Positions 24,701-36,865 of a stretch of DNA of 64,000 bases are shown here, piece by piece. This stretch comes from Circinella minor (taxonomy: Eukaryota > Mucoromycota > Mucoromycetes > Mucorales > Lichtheimiaceae). The stretch is from NCBI GenBank assembly GCA_016758965.1, contig JAEPRB010000125.1, forward strand, positions 1-64,000, written 5' to 3'. The stretch's first letter is position 1, and each line of letters opens with the position of its first letter. The position numbers and the translations under genes are program-made. Under the pieces are notes generated by a model. That model was not told where the DNA came from. It made no database searches and worked only from the letters and a program-made list of their open reading frames with translations.

Positions 24701-27700
24701 GACATCCAGAAATACAATTGCGATGTTACAAGAACAATTACGAGAAAAGGAAGAGAGTGCAGATACAGGGACAGGAGATCAACCTCATTCTTCTGGATTG
24801 GTTCTTGGAGAAAATTGGAAAACAGCAAGCGGTCCTCGACCATCTGGTGGATATGGTGTCATGATGGTAAAATTAATAAATACATATATGAATCATAACG
24901 AAGACGTAAAGGAAAGGGAGAAGAGAGATTTTAAATTGATAATTTATGAATGATTTTTTTTAGCCACCGTCCAGTTATCCAAATATGCCTCCAGGTAGTA
25001 TGGGACCTGGTACACCAGGAGGATTTATTATTCCAGGAATGATGCCAGGTAGTGATGAACATCAACCTGCTACAGGAGGTGTTGCACTTTCCGATCCTTC
25101 AGAAACATCAAGTAAGAGAAAAAATATTTTTGTTAAGTGAGGATTATCTTTTATTTTTTTAAAGCCTAATCTTCTAAATTATAAGATATTGTAGCACCTG
25201 GAACACCTATTCCATCACAACAGCAAAAGGAACAAAAATCAGATGATGTGGAAGAAATGAAAGGTGAATGTTTATTTTTTTAATTTACAAGGAGTTTTTT
25301 TCTACCACTGAATACTTATTATAATATCTGTATGTAAAATTAGATGAAGTTCCTGTATCGTCTGAAAATATTCTAGCTGGTAAGTTAATTTTATTAAGAG
25401 TAAGCAAAAAGAAAGAAAGAAAGACTTCTAACAGACTTTTATGTCAAATATGATATCATGTAATTCTTTTAAAAGATACGAGGCAAGCAGATGTTCCGCC
25501 ACCACCACCGCCACCACCGCCACCGCCACCAGGAGGTTCTGGTAAGTGTTATTCTGCTTTTTTTAGATAACATTCATAATATAAAGTAATATCTAAAAGA
25601 ACTACTGAATTTGATAGTTGGTTCATTATCACCTCCACCAGGTTCAGCTGGTATGTCTATTTTTTTTTTTGCTTGTTTGACACGACATAGCTAACAAAAT
25701 ATTGATACAGGAAATGTTCCAGCCCCACCACCGCCCCCGCCACCACCGCCACCACCACCCGGCCTAGCTGGTAAGTAGTTACCAATTCCTATAATGTTGT
25801 GATACATTGATTGAAAACTAAATTCAGATAATATCATTAAAATAGGTGTACCACCACCACCACCTCCACCACCTCCACCTCCACCTCCACCACTATCAGG
25901 TAAGTTACTACTAATTAAATATAGATAGCATATGCGCGTTAAAAGACATATTGATTTATTATTGTCAAATAGGCGGTGCTCCTCCACCACCACCACCACC
26001 TCCTCCACCTCCACCAGGTAAAATATATAACTTACTAACAGTTGCCTATCATTATAAAGTACCTATATTCAATTTTTGATAATAATTAATTCTTTATCAT
26101 ATATAAAATATATAAGGCGGCGGACCACCTCCACCACCTCCACCTCCACCAGGTAAAATAAATATTATTATTATACTAGACCCAATAATTCAAAATAGAC
26201 AATGAAAAAAACAAACAAAGGCAAACTAACAATGTGACAATGGCAATTATTTACTAGGAGGACCCGGTGCACCACCTCCACCACCACCACCTCCAGGTGC
26301 AAGGGGACCAAATGCACCCACAGCACCTTTAGCGGGCCCACTGCGAAAACAGTTAAGGCACTATCCTCAAATCAAATTGAAGAACCTTCAATGGCAAAAG
26401 TTGGATCATCGCGGTGTAGATAAAACCATTTGGGTATTGGAAGGTGTCGATGAAAATGAATTGGAAGATACCCTTGTCGATAATGGTGTATTTGCTAAAA
26501 TTGATGATTTATTCCCCGCCAAAATCAATTTATTTTTTGAAAAACGTATGAAAGCCAAGATTGAAGAACGTAAAGATGCTATTAAATTTTTGGCAAAAGA
26601 AAAGAGCCATAATATCAGTAAGTTTTATATATTATGGTTTTTGTATGACAGTAGAAAAGAAAAAGGAGAGTGATGGGGTTTAGCAGATAAGCTTTTATTC
26701 ATTTTTTTTGTACTTAGATCTGGCCATTCTTTCAAAAATTAAGCATATGACATATCCAGAAGTGAGACGGCAAATCTTGTATATGGATGATGAGCTTTGT
26801 ACAGAAACACTTTTAAGTAATTTGATTCAATATACCCCCAACAAAGATGATGATCTCAAGAAAATGGAGAAATACCTTAAAGCTTCCGATGAAGAACGTT
26901 TGGAACTTGACTACCCAGAACAATTTACTATCCAGGTAAAAATATAAACATACTAACTTATTCATGCACGACTAATTAAATAAATCTACCATAAATAATT
27001 ATATTTATTATTGTAGATGATGACACTTTATCGCTATAGTGAACGTGTAAAATTCATGTTATTCCGAGTCCAGTTCTGGGAAAAATATGAGCAACTATTT
27101 AAGGTATATACATGGCGTATGTGCGTTGTGCATGACTTATAATAATAAAAAAAGTCTAACTTTATGAGGGACATTGATTAACTGAAAAAATCAAATCCGA
27201 TAGAATATGACACTTGTGCTCGAAGTATCAGAATCAATTCGTTCATCTGAATCAATTAAAGAACTACTTGGAGTATGCTATATATTTATCTATATACATA
27301 AATATTTTCCAATATCATTATTACTGAATGCTAATTATCCTGTTTGCTTTATTAGTTGATCTTACTTATTGGTAACTATATGAATGCATCTAGTTTACAA
27401 GGTGGTGCATTTGGTATGCGCATTTCGAGTATTAATAAGGTAATAAAAATATGTCTTTTTTTTTGCTATATCTATCAAGAAGGAAAGAAGTGAAAATGAC
27501 AACTAATTCTTTTTTTCTTATTTTACTATAATTTTAGTTGGCAGATACGAAAGCATCCAATGTTTCTTCTTTGACATTACTACATGTATTAACAGGTGTC
27601 ACACGTCGTCAATTCCCACACCTTACGGAATTTTTACATGAAGTGAAGGATGCTGGCCAAGCTGCACGAAGTAAGATTACATGATCTGATTTTTATATAT

Positions 27701-28593
27701 TGTCCCGCAAGATAAACTAAATTAATATTGCACTCTTTTATATTATTTGTAGTCATGGCAAGTATTAATGATATGATTCAACAATATACCGATATGCGTC
27801 AAGGTCTCAAACAACTTGATCTTGAACTAGGCACAAAGTGGCAGCCTGAAGATGTCGAGTTAGAAGAAGGAGACCGATTTGCAGAAGTCATGTCTGAATA
27901 TCGTCAAAAAGCTTACGACAAATTCGAAGATTTACAAACTCTTTATCTCAATATGGATGCTACATATAAAGATGTCATGGTATATTATGGCGAAAACCCT
28001 AAGGTGATGCGCCCAGATGATTTCTTTGGTGTATTTTCAAGATTTGCTAGTAGTTGGAAAGATGCAGCACTTGCAGAAGAAAAGCATACACAAAAATTGG
28101 AACGTGATGAACGTCGTCGTAAAGAAGAAGAGCTGCGTAAAGAACATTTACGGATTAAACGTGAAAAGGAAGCGGAAAAGAATACTGCGACTTCTGGAGC
28201 AGAAAATGAAGAAAAAAATGGTGTTGAAAATGTTGATCTCAGTGAAGGTAATAAATATTCTCTTCATTGGACTGTGTGTAATGTCACACGGAAAAAGATG
28301 ATAGCTGGAGTAATTGTACATCGTGTTAACTGACTAATTTTTGTTATGTCTTTTCAGAAGCTACTACTGGAACTGAAGACGATCGACGCATGATGGATAA
28401 TTTGCTTGCGAAGTTACGCGCTGGTGATGCGGAAGCAGCACCGCGTACCCGAAGAAGAAGACGAAATCACCAGAAGGCAGAAGAGGAACAATCTATTACT
28501 ATTACACCAGAAGAACAAGAAGGAGTAAATGTTGATAATGATGATGCTCAAATATTGGCAGAAAATCTATTAAAGAGTTTACAAACTGATTAA
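21747..28593 (+). CDS. Diaphanous-type formin (actin nucleator) with GBD/FH3, FH1, FH2 and DAD
   Basis: The spliced protein has about 1474 residues from 26 exons: 21747-21921, 22063-22196, 22344-22855, 22958-23038, 23151-23217, 23320-23652, 23746-24095, 24212-24525, 24646-24866, 24964-25111, 25186-25263, 25344-25379, 25476-25541, 25618-25650, 25711-25770, 25846-25899, 25973-26017, 26117-26152, 26258-26617, 26718-26935, 27017-27103, 27204-27272, 27356-27439, 27538-27670, 27753-28247 and 28358-28593. Every junction keeps frame. After a Ser-rich N-terminus there is a GTPase-binding/FH3 region (about residues 104-560), a coiled coil (LSAENKELKLELAHWRNQE), and an FH1 of proline runs. FH2 starts near QIKLKNLQWQKLDHRGVDKT and includes LLIGNYMNASSLQGGAFGMR. 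A DAD follows (MMDNLLAKLRAGD plus RTRRRRR). Such formins are opened by Rho GTPases and build actin cables for hyphal tip growth and septation. Confidence 0.94.
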
Positions 28594-30555
28594 ATATCAT
28601 AGCATATATATTAAGCTATAAAAAAACTTAAAGCAATTGTACACCACCACACACATACATATATATTATACATAATTCTACTATTACTTATAATAACTAA
28701 AATAACATAAGATGAAAATCAAGAAACAAGATGGTAGCAGCGTACAACTCTTTACAATATTCATTCGCAATATTAAGAGCAACATTCAAGGTTACATTGA
28801 AAAGCCTTTTTTTTTCGTTTTAACAATTTAAAAATAATAATAAACCTACAGTTGATTAGACTTCTTAAGCATGATTCATATATAAGGACTTCTGTTTATT
28901 TTCCAGTAATACAAGCCATCAACTGTATAATAACATAATAATAATTATCAATAGGACTAACTGATATCACTTATTCATAGCTTGGTTATACCAAGCTCTA
29001 TATTTCTTTTAAAAAATGTTTCTTGCATTCTTTATAAATGAATAATAAAGATAAAGACAATAAAGACTTGGTCTCTGTTTGTGTTACTAAAATTAAATAC
29101 TAAAGTGGGAATGCACGTTTCGGTCTTTTTATGTCGAAACCACTAATAATAATAGTAAAGAATAGTTTCTCAAATAGTCAAAGTAATAACAATAATAATA
29201 ACTCGTTTAAATATTAATATATTTAAAGACAAAATAATCATGAAAATAAGAAAATGAAAATGAAAAGAAACCGAATAAGAAGTGAACTGAATCGATTCTA
29301 AACCAAAGTTAATGGGTATTTACAGTAAAATATTCACGCCAAGGTGAAATTGTTACAAAGAGGTAAGAAAAAGAGAAAAAATGTTAAGCAAATATTGTTA
29401 ATCTTAAAAAAATTGTTTTATACAAGAAAAAATTCCATCAAACGTAATGAACAAAAAAATAAAATAAAGAAAATTTATAGGTTGAATAAAAAGGTAGTAT
29501 GACACTATTACACTTGAGAAAAAACAATCCAACTCTATGTAATACGCTTAAAAAAGTTCAAATGCAACAGAGAGTTATTTAGAGCAAGTTTGGTAGTAAT
29601 AAAAAGAATAATATTACAACATAAAGAAACGCCCCAAATAAACGCATATTTAAAGACAAAGAAGTTGTTCCAAAAGAAATAAAAAAAAGAGATGTGCCTC
29701 TATGCCAAAAATAGAAAGATCAAATAATTCAAACGAGAAGAAAAAATGGTATAAGCATGCCACATGGCACGGATGTTCTAGGTAGGTTCTAAAAAAGGCG
29801 AAAACTCTCTGACTTAGTTTTTTTTTTGTAAAATTTAAGGTAGTAAGTTGATACTATTACTGAAGATAGAATAAAGAAAAATATTACGAATGAAACAATT
29901 TTGAATAATTATTAAAGGTTCGATGAAGTTTTCAAAAAACGAAAATTTTTAGGTAACAAAAGTTACTAAGCTAAAAATAATTCTTTAACGTTAAAAATCA
30001 AAGTTGAATTATAAAGTTTTGAATGAAAAAGTAAAGTAGTAGGAGACGGTGGTAGTAATGGGTATAGAAATATATTGGGGATTACTTTGGATGGTTGTAC
30101 TGACGGTAAAAAAATCAAAAAATAGGGGTTATATGTTTGTTTCTGGCTAGACTGCATTATTGACGTCATTTAATAGCTGTTAAATAACAAGACCTTCCAT
30201 AATATTTATAAGATAACAAAAGCAATTAATTTCATAAAACTGATCGATTTATTATTATTATTATTGTTACTATTACTGCTATTGCTACTATTGCAAACTA
30301 CTGAATGATAAGCTTTTCTTTTGGATCAAAGAATAAATAAGTGTTAGAGTGATTTGAGCTCAAATCACGAAAAAAAAGTTTATTGATTATTACGTATAAT
30401 TATTTACAGAAAAACAAAAATTGCTATTAAACCTTGGGAAGAAGCGACGGGGTTATTTTAAAGGTTGGATGAGTTAAATAATTAAAGAATGAAAAAAGAG
30501 GATGACAAGTAGATAGTCGTTATATTATAACGAGAAAAGAACAAAGGCTCAATAT
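28594..30555. other. Intergenic region, start of gene-poor island
   Basis: About 2 kb of A-rich sequence downstream of the formin gene. No ORF has domain character or a plausible splice pattern, and I recognise no RNA gene or structured repeat. A TTATTATTATTATTGTTAC run lies near 30250-30275. Confidence 0.4.
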
Positions 30556-30564
30556 AATTAAGAA
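30556..30564. repeat. Left target-site duplication AATTAAGAA
   Basis: Nine bases directly abut the left inverted terminus of the 456-bp MITE and are identical to 31021-31029. Confidence 0.88.
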
Positions 30565-31020
30565 GGGAATTGCTACGGACACCCCATATTTTGCTTACGG
30601 ACACCCCACAAATAAACAGTTATCAAATAAGTTCTTAGACCATATAAACTATAGTAATAGCGTTGTCAACACCAATAGCGCTTGTTTGACCGCTCATATG
30701 TAACATTAAAAGTATATATGATTCCTTTTTTGTCTTGCTTTCATAAGGCCCACAATTTCCACTTGTGTACACAATGAATATAGTAAGAAACCATAAGAAA
30801 TATTGATTGCTATTATAAAAAGTCGAGCTGATAATATAAGTTTCATAAACATTTATAAGTCGTATAACGATAATAGCTGTATAGATAGTGTATAAATGGT
30901 TGGATACGATGTGATTATATCAATTTGTTGTGTGCCTTTGAAAAAATATAAAAGTGGGGTGTCCGTAAGAGATGAAATTACTTAATATAGTATGTTTTTG
31001 GGGTGTCCGTAGCAATTCCC
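30565..31020. mobile_element. Non-autonomous DNA transposon (MITE), 456 bp, with perfect TIRs and a 9-bp target duplication
   Basis: The left end GGGAATTGCTACGGACACCC and the right end GGGTGTCCGTAGCAATTCCC are exact reverse complements (21 bp in all, counting one further C/G pair). A second inverted pair lies just inside: CTTACGGACACCCCAC at 30594-30609 and its exact complement at 30954-30969. The element is flanked by identical AATTAAGAA at 30556-30564 and 31021-31029. Nothing inside codes for a transposase, so it must have been moved in trans. An 8-10 bp duplication fits hAT or Mutator-type enzymes. The subterminal repeat of the TACGGACACCCC core probably marks transposase binding sites. 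Confidence 0.9.
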
Positions 31021-31029
31021 AATTAAGAA
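31021..31029. repeat. Right target-site duplication AATTAAGAA
   Basis: Nine bases directly follow the right inverted terminus of the 456-bp MITE and are identical to 30556-30564. Confidence 0.88.
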
Positions 31030-31835
31030 CACTAACAAATAATAACGTGTTGCTTCAATTAGTTAAGCAGAAAAAAAATTGTGAAGGACACAATATAGTT
31101 AAATCACTGTTTTTACATACTCAGTTATTGCATACCCCCGCTTATAACACATATCTTGACAAAGATCCTGCTCTGTTTTTTTTACATGTTTTTGACCCCA
31201 GTTTCTACACGCACACATTGATTTTTGCACAAATTTTAGGCCAAATCGCACCTGGTAAAAACATGAGGATCAACTGAATTAAGAAACGAGGGAAGGGATA
31301 GTATAACAGAAAAAAAATATTAATTATCGATGTTGGAAGGATTTCTTGAAACACAGGTGGACCAATAGTAGATACGGAACTATCATATCATAGATAGCCG
31401 TTGATATGGGCAAGGAATTATATTAAACGAAAATTGTAATGGACGAATCGGATATAATATATATATATAAATGAAAAATTAAAAGTGGTTAGTAATTCAC
31501 ATCAATTAACTTTATGTGTTCAATATACACACATACACACATACACGCAGAGATTATATTATAATCATGTTAACAAAGTAAAACTTACGCGTATGTCTGT
31601 TAGACTTCATTACACTAGTTGATTAATATTATCGTACTTGTTTATACAGATCTCGTAAGATGCTTGATTGATTATCAGTTGGTGAAAAAAGATTGCCGAA
31701 TGTTGTAAAAAAAAATAACGAATATCATCAATAACCGGATGTTCAGAAAATAAGAGATGTTGATAAATAATTGGTTGTTTATCAAGTAATCAACTGATGT
31801 TGCTTTATTGATGCTATTTTTTTTAACAAAGAATA
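31030..31835. other. Intergenic AT-rich region
   Basis: No gene is recognised. The open frame at 30972-31277 overlaps the MITE end and has no recognisable protein features. A CACACATACACACATACACG tract lies near 31530-31550. Confidence 0.35.
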
Positions 31836-32200
31836 CAAATGCTTGTCCGTGCGATTCCTTTTGTCTGACCGTATAGTGAAAAATAATCTTTACTTTCTAT
31901 TTGCATACCCGGTTTTTTTGTGCGATTATTTTTCTATCTACTGTAGCTCGATTGTTATTACCGGCGCAATTATTTTATTAGCAATAAAACTTAGCAAAAT
32001 TAACGTGTCTAATTATTTGATATTTCGATCATTGTTTTTTTTTATCTGAGCAACGATGATTGCTTGGTTTAAATATAACAATTAGTATATTATCATAGAA
32101 TTAAGCATCCTTCAAACTATTTCAGAAAACAGTTGCATCATTGTAGAAAGCTAGATATGAGACATAAAACAACATAGTTGGGATGGTATTACTCTTAATT
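31836..32200. mobile_element. Decayed copy of the palindromic repeat family (left-arm orientation)
   Basis: The segment at about 31840-31890 (ATGCTTGTCCGTGCGATT, then TTTTGTCTGACCGTATAGTG) parallels the unit at 42820-42860 of the large element. The segment at about 32108-32170 (CTTCAAACTATTTCAGAAAA, CAGTTGCATCATTGTAG, then ATATGAGACATAAAACAAC) parallels the reverse complement of 43781-43850, which covers the intron 3' end and exon start of the large element. Most of the interior is deleted. The edges are approximate. Confidence 0.6.
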
Positions 32201-32920
32201 TATAAGATTTTTTTTTGTTTCTAATGACAAATCTTTGGTTACTATGAAATTATGTTTTAAAAGCGCTCCATAGATAATGCTGTCATAAACAAAAAAGTCT
32301 ACTGCTGTTGTGAAAAATCAACAATATATACTATCATATTGAAGTTTTACCAAATTATCGACGATGGAGTTGTATGAGAAAATTAAAAAAATTAGCCGGC
32401 TATTTCGACAACAGCGAGAAAAAAATATTTTTTGTCCAGGGTGGTTTATCTAAAACCATAAACTATTCTCTTTATATTCTATAAAAGCTGCCCCGTTCGA
32501 CAAGTGAGTTATAGTATATTTTTATATATGTTTTCAAAAAGAAATAAAACATAAAACTATATGGAGATGGAGCAATTGTTTTTATATAAAAAACCATCCT
32601 TTTTTTTAAAAAAAAGAAATATTTACAAGATGTAAACAAAAAGTTTTTTGCTGATTTTTTTATTGTTATCCTTTTTTTTTTTTTATAAAGCCGTCGTTAT
32701 GTTATTTAAGTCGTTGTCTTGGTATTTTTTATACAAAAATATGACATTTATTTGAAGTGGATGGTAAGAAGAAAAATAAATTAATTTATTTTATGGATGA
32801 TGGAAGGAATTATAATAAATATTTATTAATGAAGAAATTAAAAAAAAGGAAGAAAAACAAAAGAAGAAGAGAACACTCGGTACCGAAGGTTGCAGTTGAG
32901 TGGAAAGAGAAACTTCTTAA
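32201..32920. other. Intergenic AT-rich region
   Basis: T-run-rich sequence with no gene recognised. The ORF starting at 32757 is Lys-rich low-complexity and runs into the tRNA-like segment in the antisense direction. Confidence 0.35.
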
Positions 32921-32923
32921 ATT

Positions 32924-32989
32924 GGCGTCATCGAGATTCGAACCTGTGACCTCTAATCACGTAATGAGGAACTTAACCACTCTGCCAAC
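32924..32989 (-). pseudogene. tRNA-like sequence (probable tRNA pseudogene or SINE head)
   Basis: On the minus strand an A-box-like TGGCAGAGTGG (32977-32987) and a B-box-like GGTTCGAATC (32935-32944) are spaced as in a tRNA. The segment GTGATTAGAGGTCAC resembles a Ser(AGA)-type anticodon arm. However, the acceptor and T stems do not pair properly and there is no variable arm, so I do not call a functional tRNA. It could be a degraded tRNA or the Pol III promoter head of a SINE. Confidence 0.4.
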
Positions 32990-33360
32990 AATTCTGCTTA
33001 TCTGTTATTGGAAATCATGGCTTAAGTCCAGTTAAATTAGCGTCGGGGAAATAAATTTTGATTACTGTTTGTAACGCAGTGGACAAAAAAAAATAATTTT
33101 TTCCTCGACGACAGTAGCTGAACGCAAACCTTTGCTTTGCAGTAACAAAGCAGATCTTTTGAGTTTTTTTTTTTTTTTAAAAAAAGTACTTTACTCAATC
33201 TAGTTTTATGTTTTATTTTTCTTTGAAAATAAATATAAAAGTCTTACTTGCGAAAATAGCTAAAATTCAAGGGCCGAGCATGAAAAAAAAAAGCGCATAG
33301 ATGAAAAATCTCTGTTCGTGGGCAAAATCCTGTATCTTCAAACATTTCTCTCTCCTTTAA
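32990..33360. other. Intergenic AT-rich region
   Basis: Nothing is recognised beyond T/A homopolymer runs near 33168-33186. Confidence 0.3.
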
Positions 33361-33490
33361 CCTTTTCCTTGTCACCCCAACAAGGTTTTTTAAATATTCT
33401 TATTCCAAATCTGTGAACTGTCTCAAACAAGTATGTCCAACCGGACGTTGTGTTTAAAGGGGACTCTAAATAAAACAATCAAATTTATCG
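33361..33490. repeat. Dispersed hairpin repeat, copy A
   Basis: About 125 bp clearly similar to 36866-36985. The best-kept part is a hairpin, CCTTGT-cacccca-ACAAGG (33367-33385), followed by a T run. Shared blocks further on resemble GTCTCAA, ATGT..AACCG, A(T)GG(G)GACT/ATAA and ATCAAATTT. Confidence 0.65.
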
Positions 33491-35680
33491 TATCTTCAAA
33501 CATCAGGTGTAGACATCATTTTTGGAGATTATAGACTTAGACAATATTTTCTTTTTATTATTTCATAATTAATTCTCAGTAGTATAATGTTTCAATTTTA
33601 AATAAAGAATTGATCCACAGCCAAGGTCCCTGACAAGGATGTGTTCGTGTGTAATGTTAAAAAAAGCTGTTTTACTGTATATGTGATACGACAATAGTAT
33701 TTGTATCAAAATGTAATATATTCTGTATGTTTTTTCATCTTGATAAATTTACAATAAGGTACAAGCTTCATATGAATATTCGTATATTGACGACGCTGGT
33801 GGCTATGTTTTTTTTGTTATTATTTATCAATTTTTTTTTGTGTCATGCAGTAAAACCGTCGCAAATATTGATATATCACCTATTATTATTATTTTATATA
33901 TTTTATATAAATTTGAAATAAAATCGTTGCGTTTTCTTTTTCACATTTTTTCTTGACAATAATCATGACAGTCTTTTCGACTATTACAAGTTTCTTTACT
34001 TCTCTATGCATTGATACCCAAAGAATATTTACCACGAAGCTTCCAGTGTTTAAAAGACTCTGCAGTACGTTATGGTCAAGAATTTGTACAAAGTTTAATA
34101 CAGAGTTTCTTATAATTACCACAGTATCTTTGATAGTTACATTTCTTATATCAACCATCTTTGGCATTCCTATTACATATGTAACAGTCGTTCTCAAAAT
34201 ACTCACCCCCTACTGATAATGGTTCCACTGCCTTTTTTTTTCTTCGCTCAAACAACTTTTTTTTTCGTCCTCGTATCACATATCGTAACCATTCAAATCA
34301 CACCCTTTCTTTATATACACTGAAAACCTTCTTCATGTCCTACTGTATTCAGTCACTGATAAAAAAAATTGGGAATAAAGTCTATAACTAAATTAGTTGC
34401 CTACTATCATCTTTTGAAAAAAAAATCGAAAAATATGTACTTATTCAACTATTCAAATAGATAATATATATGTATTTAACACATATTTAGAAAATATTCA
34501 GATTTCGGCCATTTTGAATATTTGAATATTTTTCGTAGAATCTGTCAGTAGTTATACTATATATTTTGAATGTAATGTACCATATAAAAATTGAACACAT
34601 TTTTATATGCATACCAATATTATCATTATTATTATTACAGCGTCACAAGTAACCTTGTCACGTGATATAATTGGCTTACACAATGCCATATTTCTGGCAT
34701 TACTGATAGTATAAATATTCAACAAATAATTTCAAATAATTTTTTTCTTTAGTTCTATCTTTACCTTCAAATCTTCTAGTCTTTTAACAATTAAATTAAC
34801 CTGATAGTAGTTTTCTTCTTGGGGCATAAAGTCTCTTAAACTCATTATAATATTTTTCTTTTGTGGATTCAGACGTAATATTCCCTAAATTTTTACTCTA
34901 TTTCATACAATATACTATTCAAGTACAACTACACAGTGTATTATTTCTTCTTTATTTTATATCTTAATACGAAGTACTTCAATCACACATTGAACGCTTC
35001 AGTAATTTATAATGGACTTCAATGCATCACCGAACTTTATCTTATATGAGAAATTTGTAGTAGCAAATTCTAATTGGTTTAGGAACATTAAATATAGCAG
35101 CACTAATCAACAAAAATAGAAAATACGGTACAATGATGTCTTCTTGGGCAGCATAACGGTTGGTACAGTACTTCAACTTACATTTGGCTAATCATGGACT
35201 AAGTACATGATGGCTGTAAAAGTGGTCAGTAAATTCGATAGGAATTTATATAGTTATGTCGCTAGTAACTGTATCCAATATCAAATAAAAGATTCTTGAT
35301 TGTTGATAAAGAGTAGATATTTACAGGAGGAACATGTTGTAAAACAAATCCACGTCGGAGACGTCTTGCATTATTTCTACTGAAACATTTGCCAGTAAAT
35401 GTGTCTTAAGAATTGATGAGCACTGTTCATTTGTCGATCAGAAAATTCGAAAGTCTTTTAAACAAAGGTATATTGTTAATAGATAACGATAGATATATTG
35501 CAGCCGATTTTCAACAATGTTTCCTATTTATTTTATTACATACGTAAATTAATTATTCATAAAGCGATCTATCAATATCTCTTATAATCTAACTAGCACA
35601 AAATGCTTTGAGCATATGTATGTATGCCCATTAGCAGTACTTTAACTAAGAGCGATATCATCCTAATATGATTATGTTGT
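33491..35680. other. Gene-poor AT-rich region
   Basis: No supported gene. Overlapping frames at 33889-34216 exist on both strands but lack a convincing protein. One minus-strand frame shows a cysteine-rich pattern broken by stops, so at most it is a relic. The stretch at 35090-35160 reads as a short protein-like relic (LINKNRKYGTMMSSWAA) that ends in a stop. No RNA gene is recognised. Confidence 0.35.
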
Positions 35681-36330
35681 TGCTTTATGTATCTGATATC
35701 TACAATGATGCAACTATTTTTTGAAGTAGTTTAAAGAATGTTCAACCCTATGATAATATATTAATTACCCTATTAAAATCATGCTATTATTGGTGATAAG
35801 GTAAAGAAAAAAATATTGAAATCTTAAATGATTGGACGCTTTAATTCTGATAAGTTTTATTGTTAATAAGATAATTGTACTGGTAGACAATTAGCGACCC
35901 AGCGAGTTAGAAAAAAATCGCACAGATAATGGTGTTTGTTAATGGGAGATCTGTGTAATTATGAAGATTAAATCTCACTTTACGTTCAGACAAAAAAATC
36001 GCATGAATAAAGCTATTTTAGTCAAATAATCCAAGAGTATTATCCCACTTTTGTGGATAGTATTTAAACACGTTGGTACTAATGAGCAGTAAAAATTGGT
36101 ATATTCTATATTATTACTTTTATTGGGCTGATTTCAAGAGTGTTGTATTAATTAAAATGAATATTATCATAAGAAGTTGTTATACAAAATAAATAAATAA
36201 ATCGTATGGTTTTTTGATAAAGTCTGCTCAGTAAGAGAAATCCTACTGTTAGTATCACAAGAGGATTGACTATGGTTGTTGGCGCTGTGCCACTACAGCT
36301 AAAAACCCGAGAGAAAAAAATCGTACTGTT
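35640..36330. mobile_element. Decayed copy of the palindromic repeat family (right-arm orientation)
   Basis: Parallels 43740-44830 with an internal deletion. Shared blocks in the same order are: CTTTATGTAtCTgATAtCTACAA, TTTTTTGAAGTAGTTT, GATAATATATTAATT, CCAGCGAGTtAGAAAAAAATcGCAC, AACACGTTGGTACT, ATGAGCAGTAAAAATT, and TATCACAAGAGGATTGaCTA with TGtTTGGCGCTG nearby. It is clearly diverged (many substitutions) and is an older insertion than the 42-45 kb copy. Confidence 0.78.
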
Positions 36331-36865
36331 AAGCTATATATATGAAATAATGAATTCCGAAATTGACCTGAATAATTTAAAAGCCATGATACCACACGTG
36401 GATTAATATAGGAATTATATTTTTTTATGCGAATAAAATGTGGTAATACGATTGGTCCGTCCGCACATCTAAGCACTTCCTGAATACTGTTTTTATGCGC
36501 ATGATAATAACGAATTCAGTTTACACAATGAATAGAGTATTTGTTTACACATGGGTAAAAAATAACTAGTTACAAATGTGCTTTAATTTAAATGTGAAGC
36601 ATCATCATTTATATCAGCAAATAAAGAAAAAAAAAGGTAGTCATGCTACTACTGCCCCAACATCATTCTACTTTTTATGTTAATATACCAAACAATACGT
36701 ATATATGTATTTTCATATAAACATAAACATACTAGTATAGTAGCATATCCTTCCTTTCTAGTATTTTCTTGTTTTTTTTTTTTTTTACTTTAACCTTATT
36801 TTATAAATTTTCGGACTTCCCCCCTCCACAATGAATCCCATGTACGATTGTCTCTATTCCCTAAA
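36331..36865. other. Intergenic AT-rich region
   Basis: Nothing is recognised. A T run lies at about 36773-36786. Confidence 0.3.

Noticed and set aside
25691..26014. Minus-strand ORF with long poly-Gly runs
   Set aside because: It is the antisense shadow of the proline-coding FH1 exons of the formin gene.
30972..31277. 101-residue plus-strand ORF
   Set aside because: It begins inside the MITE right end and shows no protein-like features.
33889..34216. Overlapping ORFs on both strands, one minus-strand frame with a Cys-rich pattern (CYICNRNAKDG…)
   Set aside because: The Cys-rich frame has internal stops and no splice sites resolve them; the open frames themselves look like AT noise.
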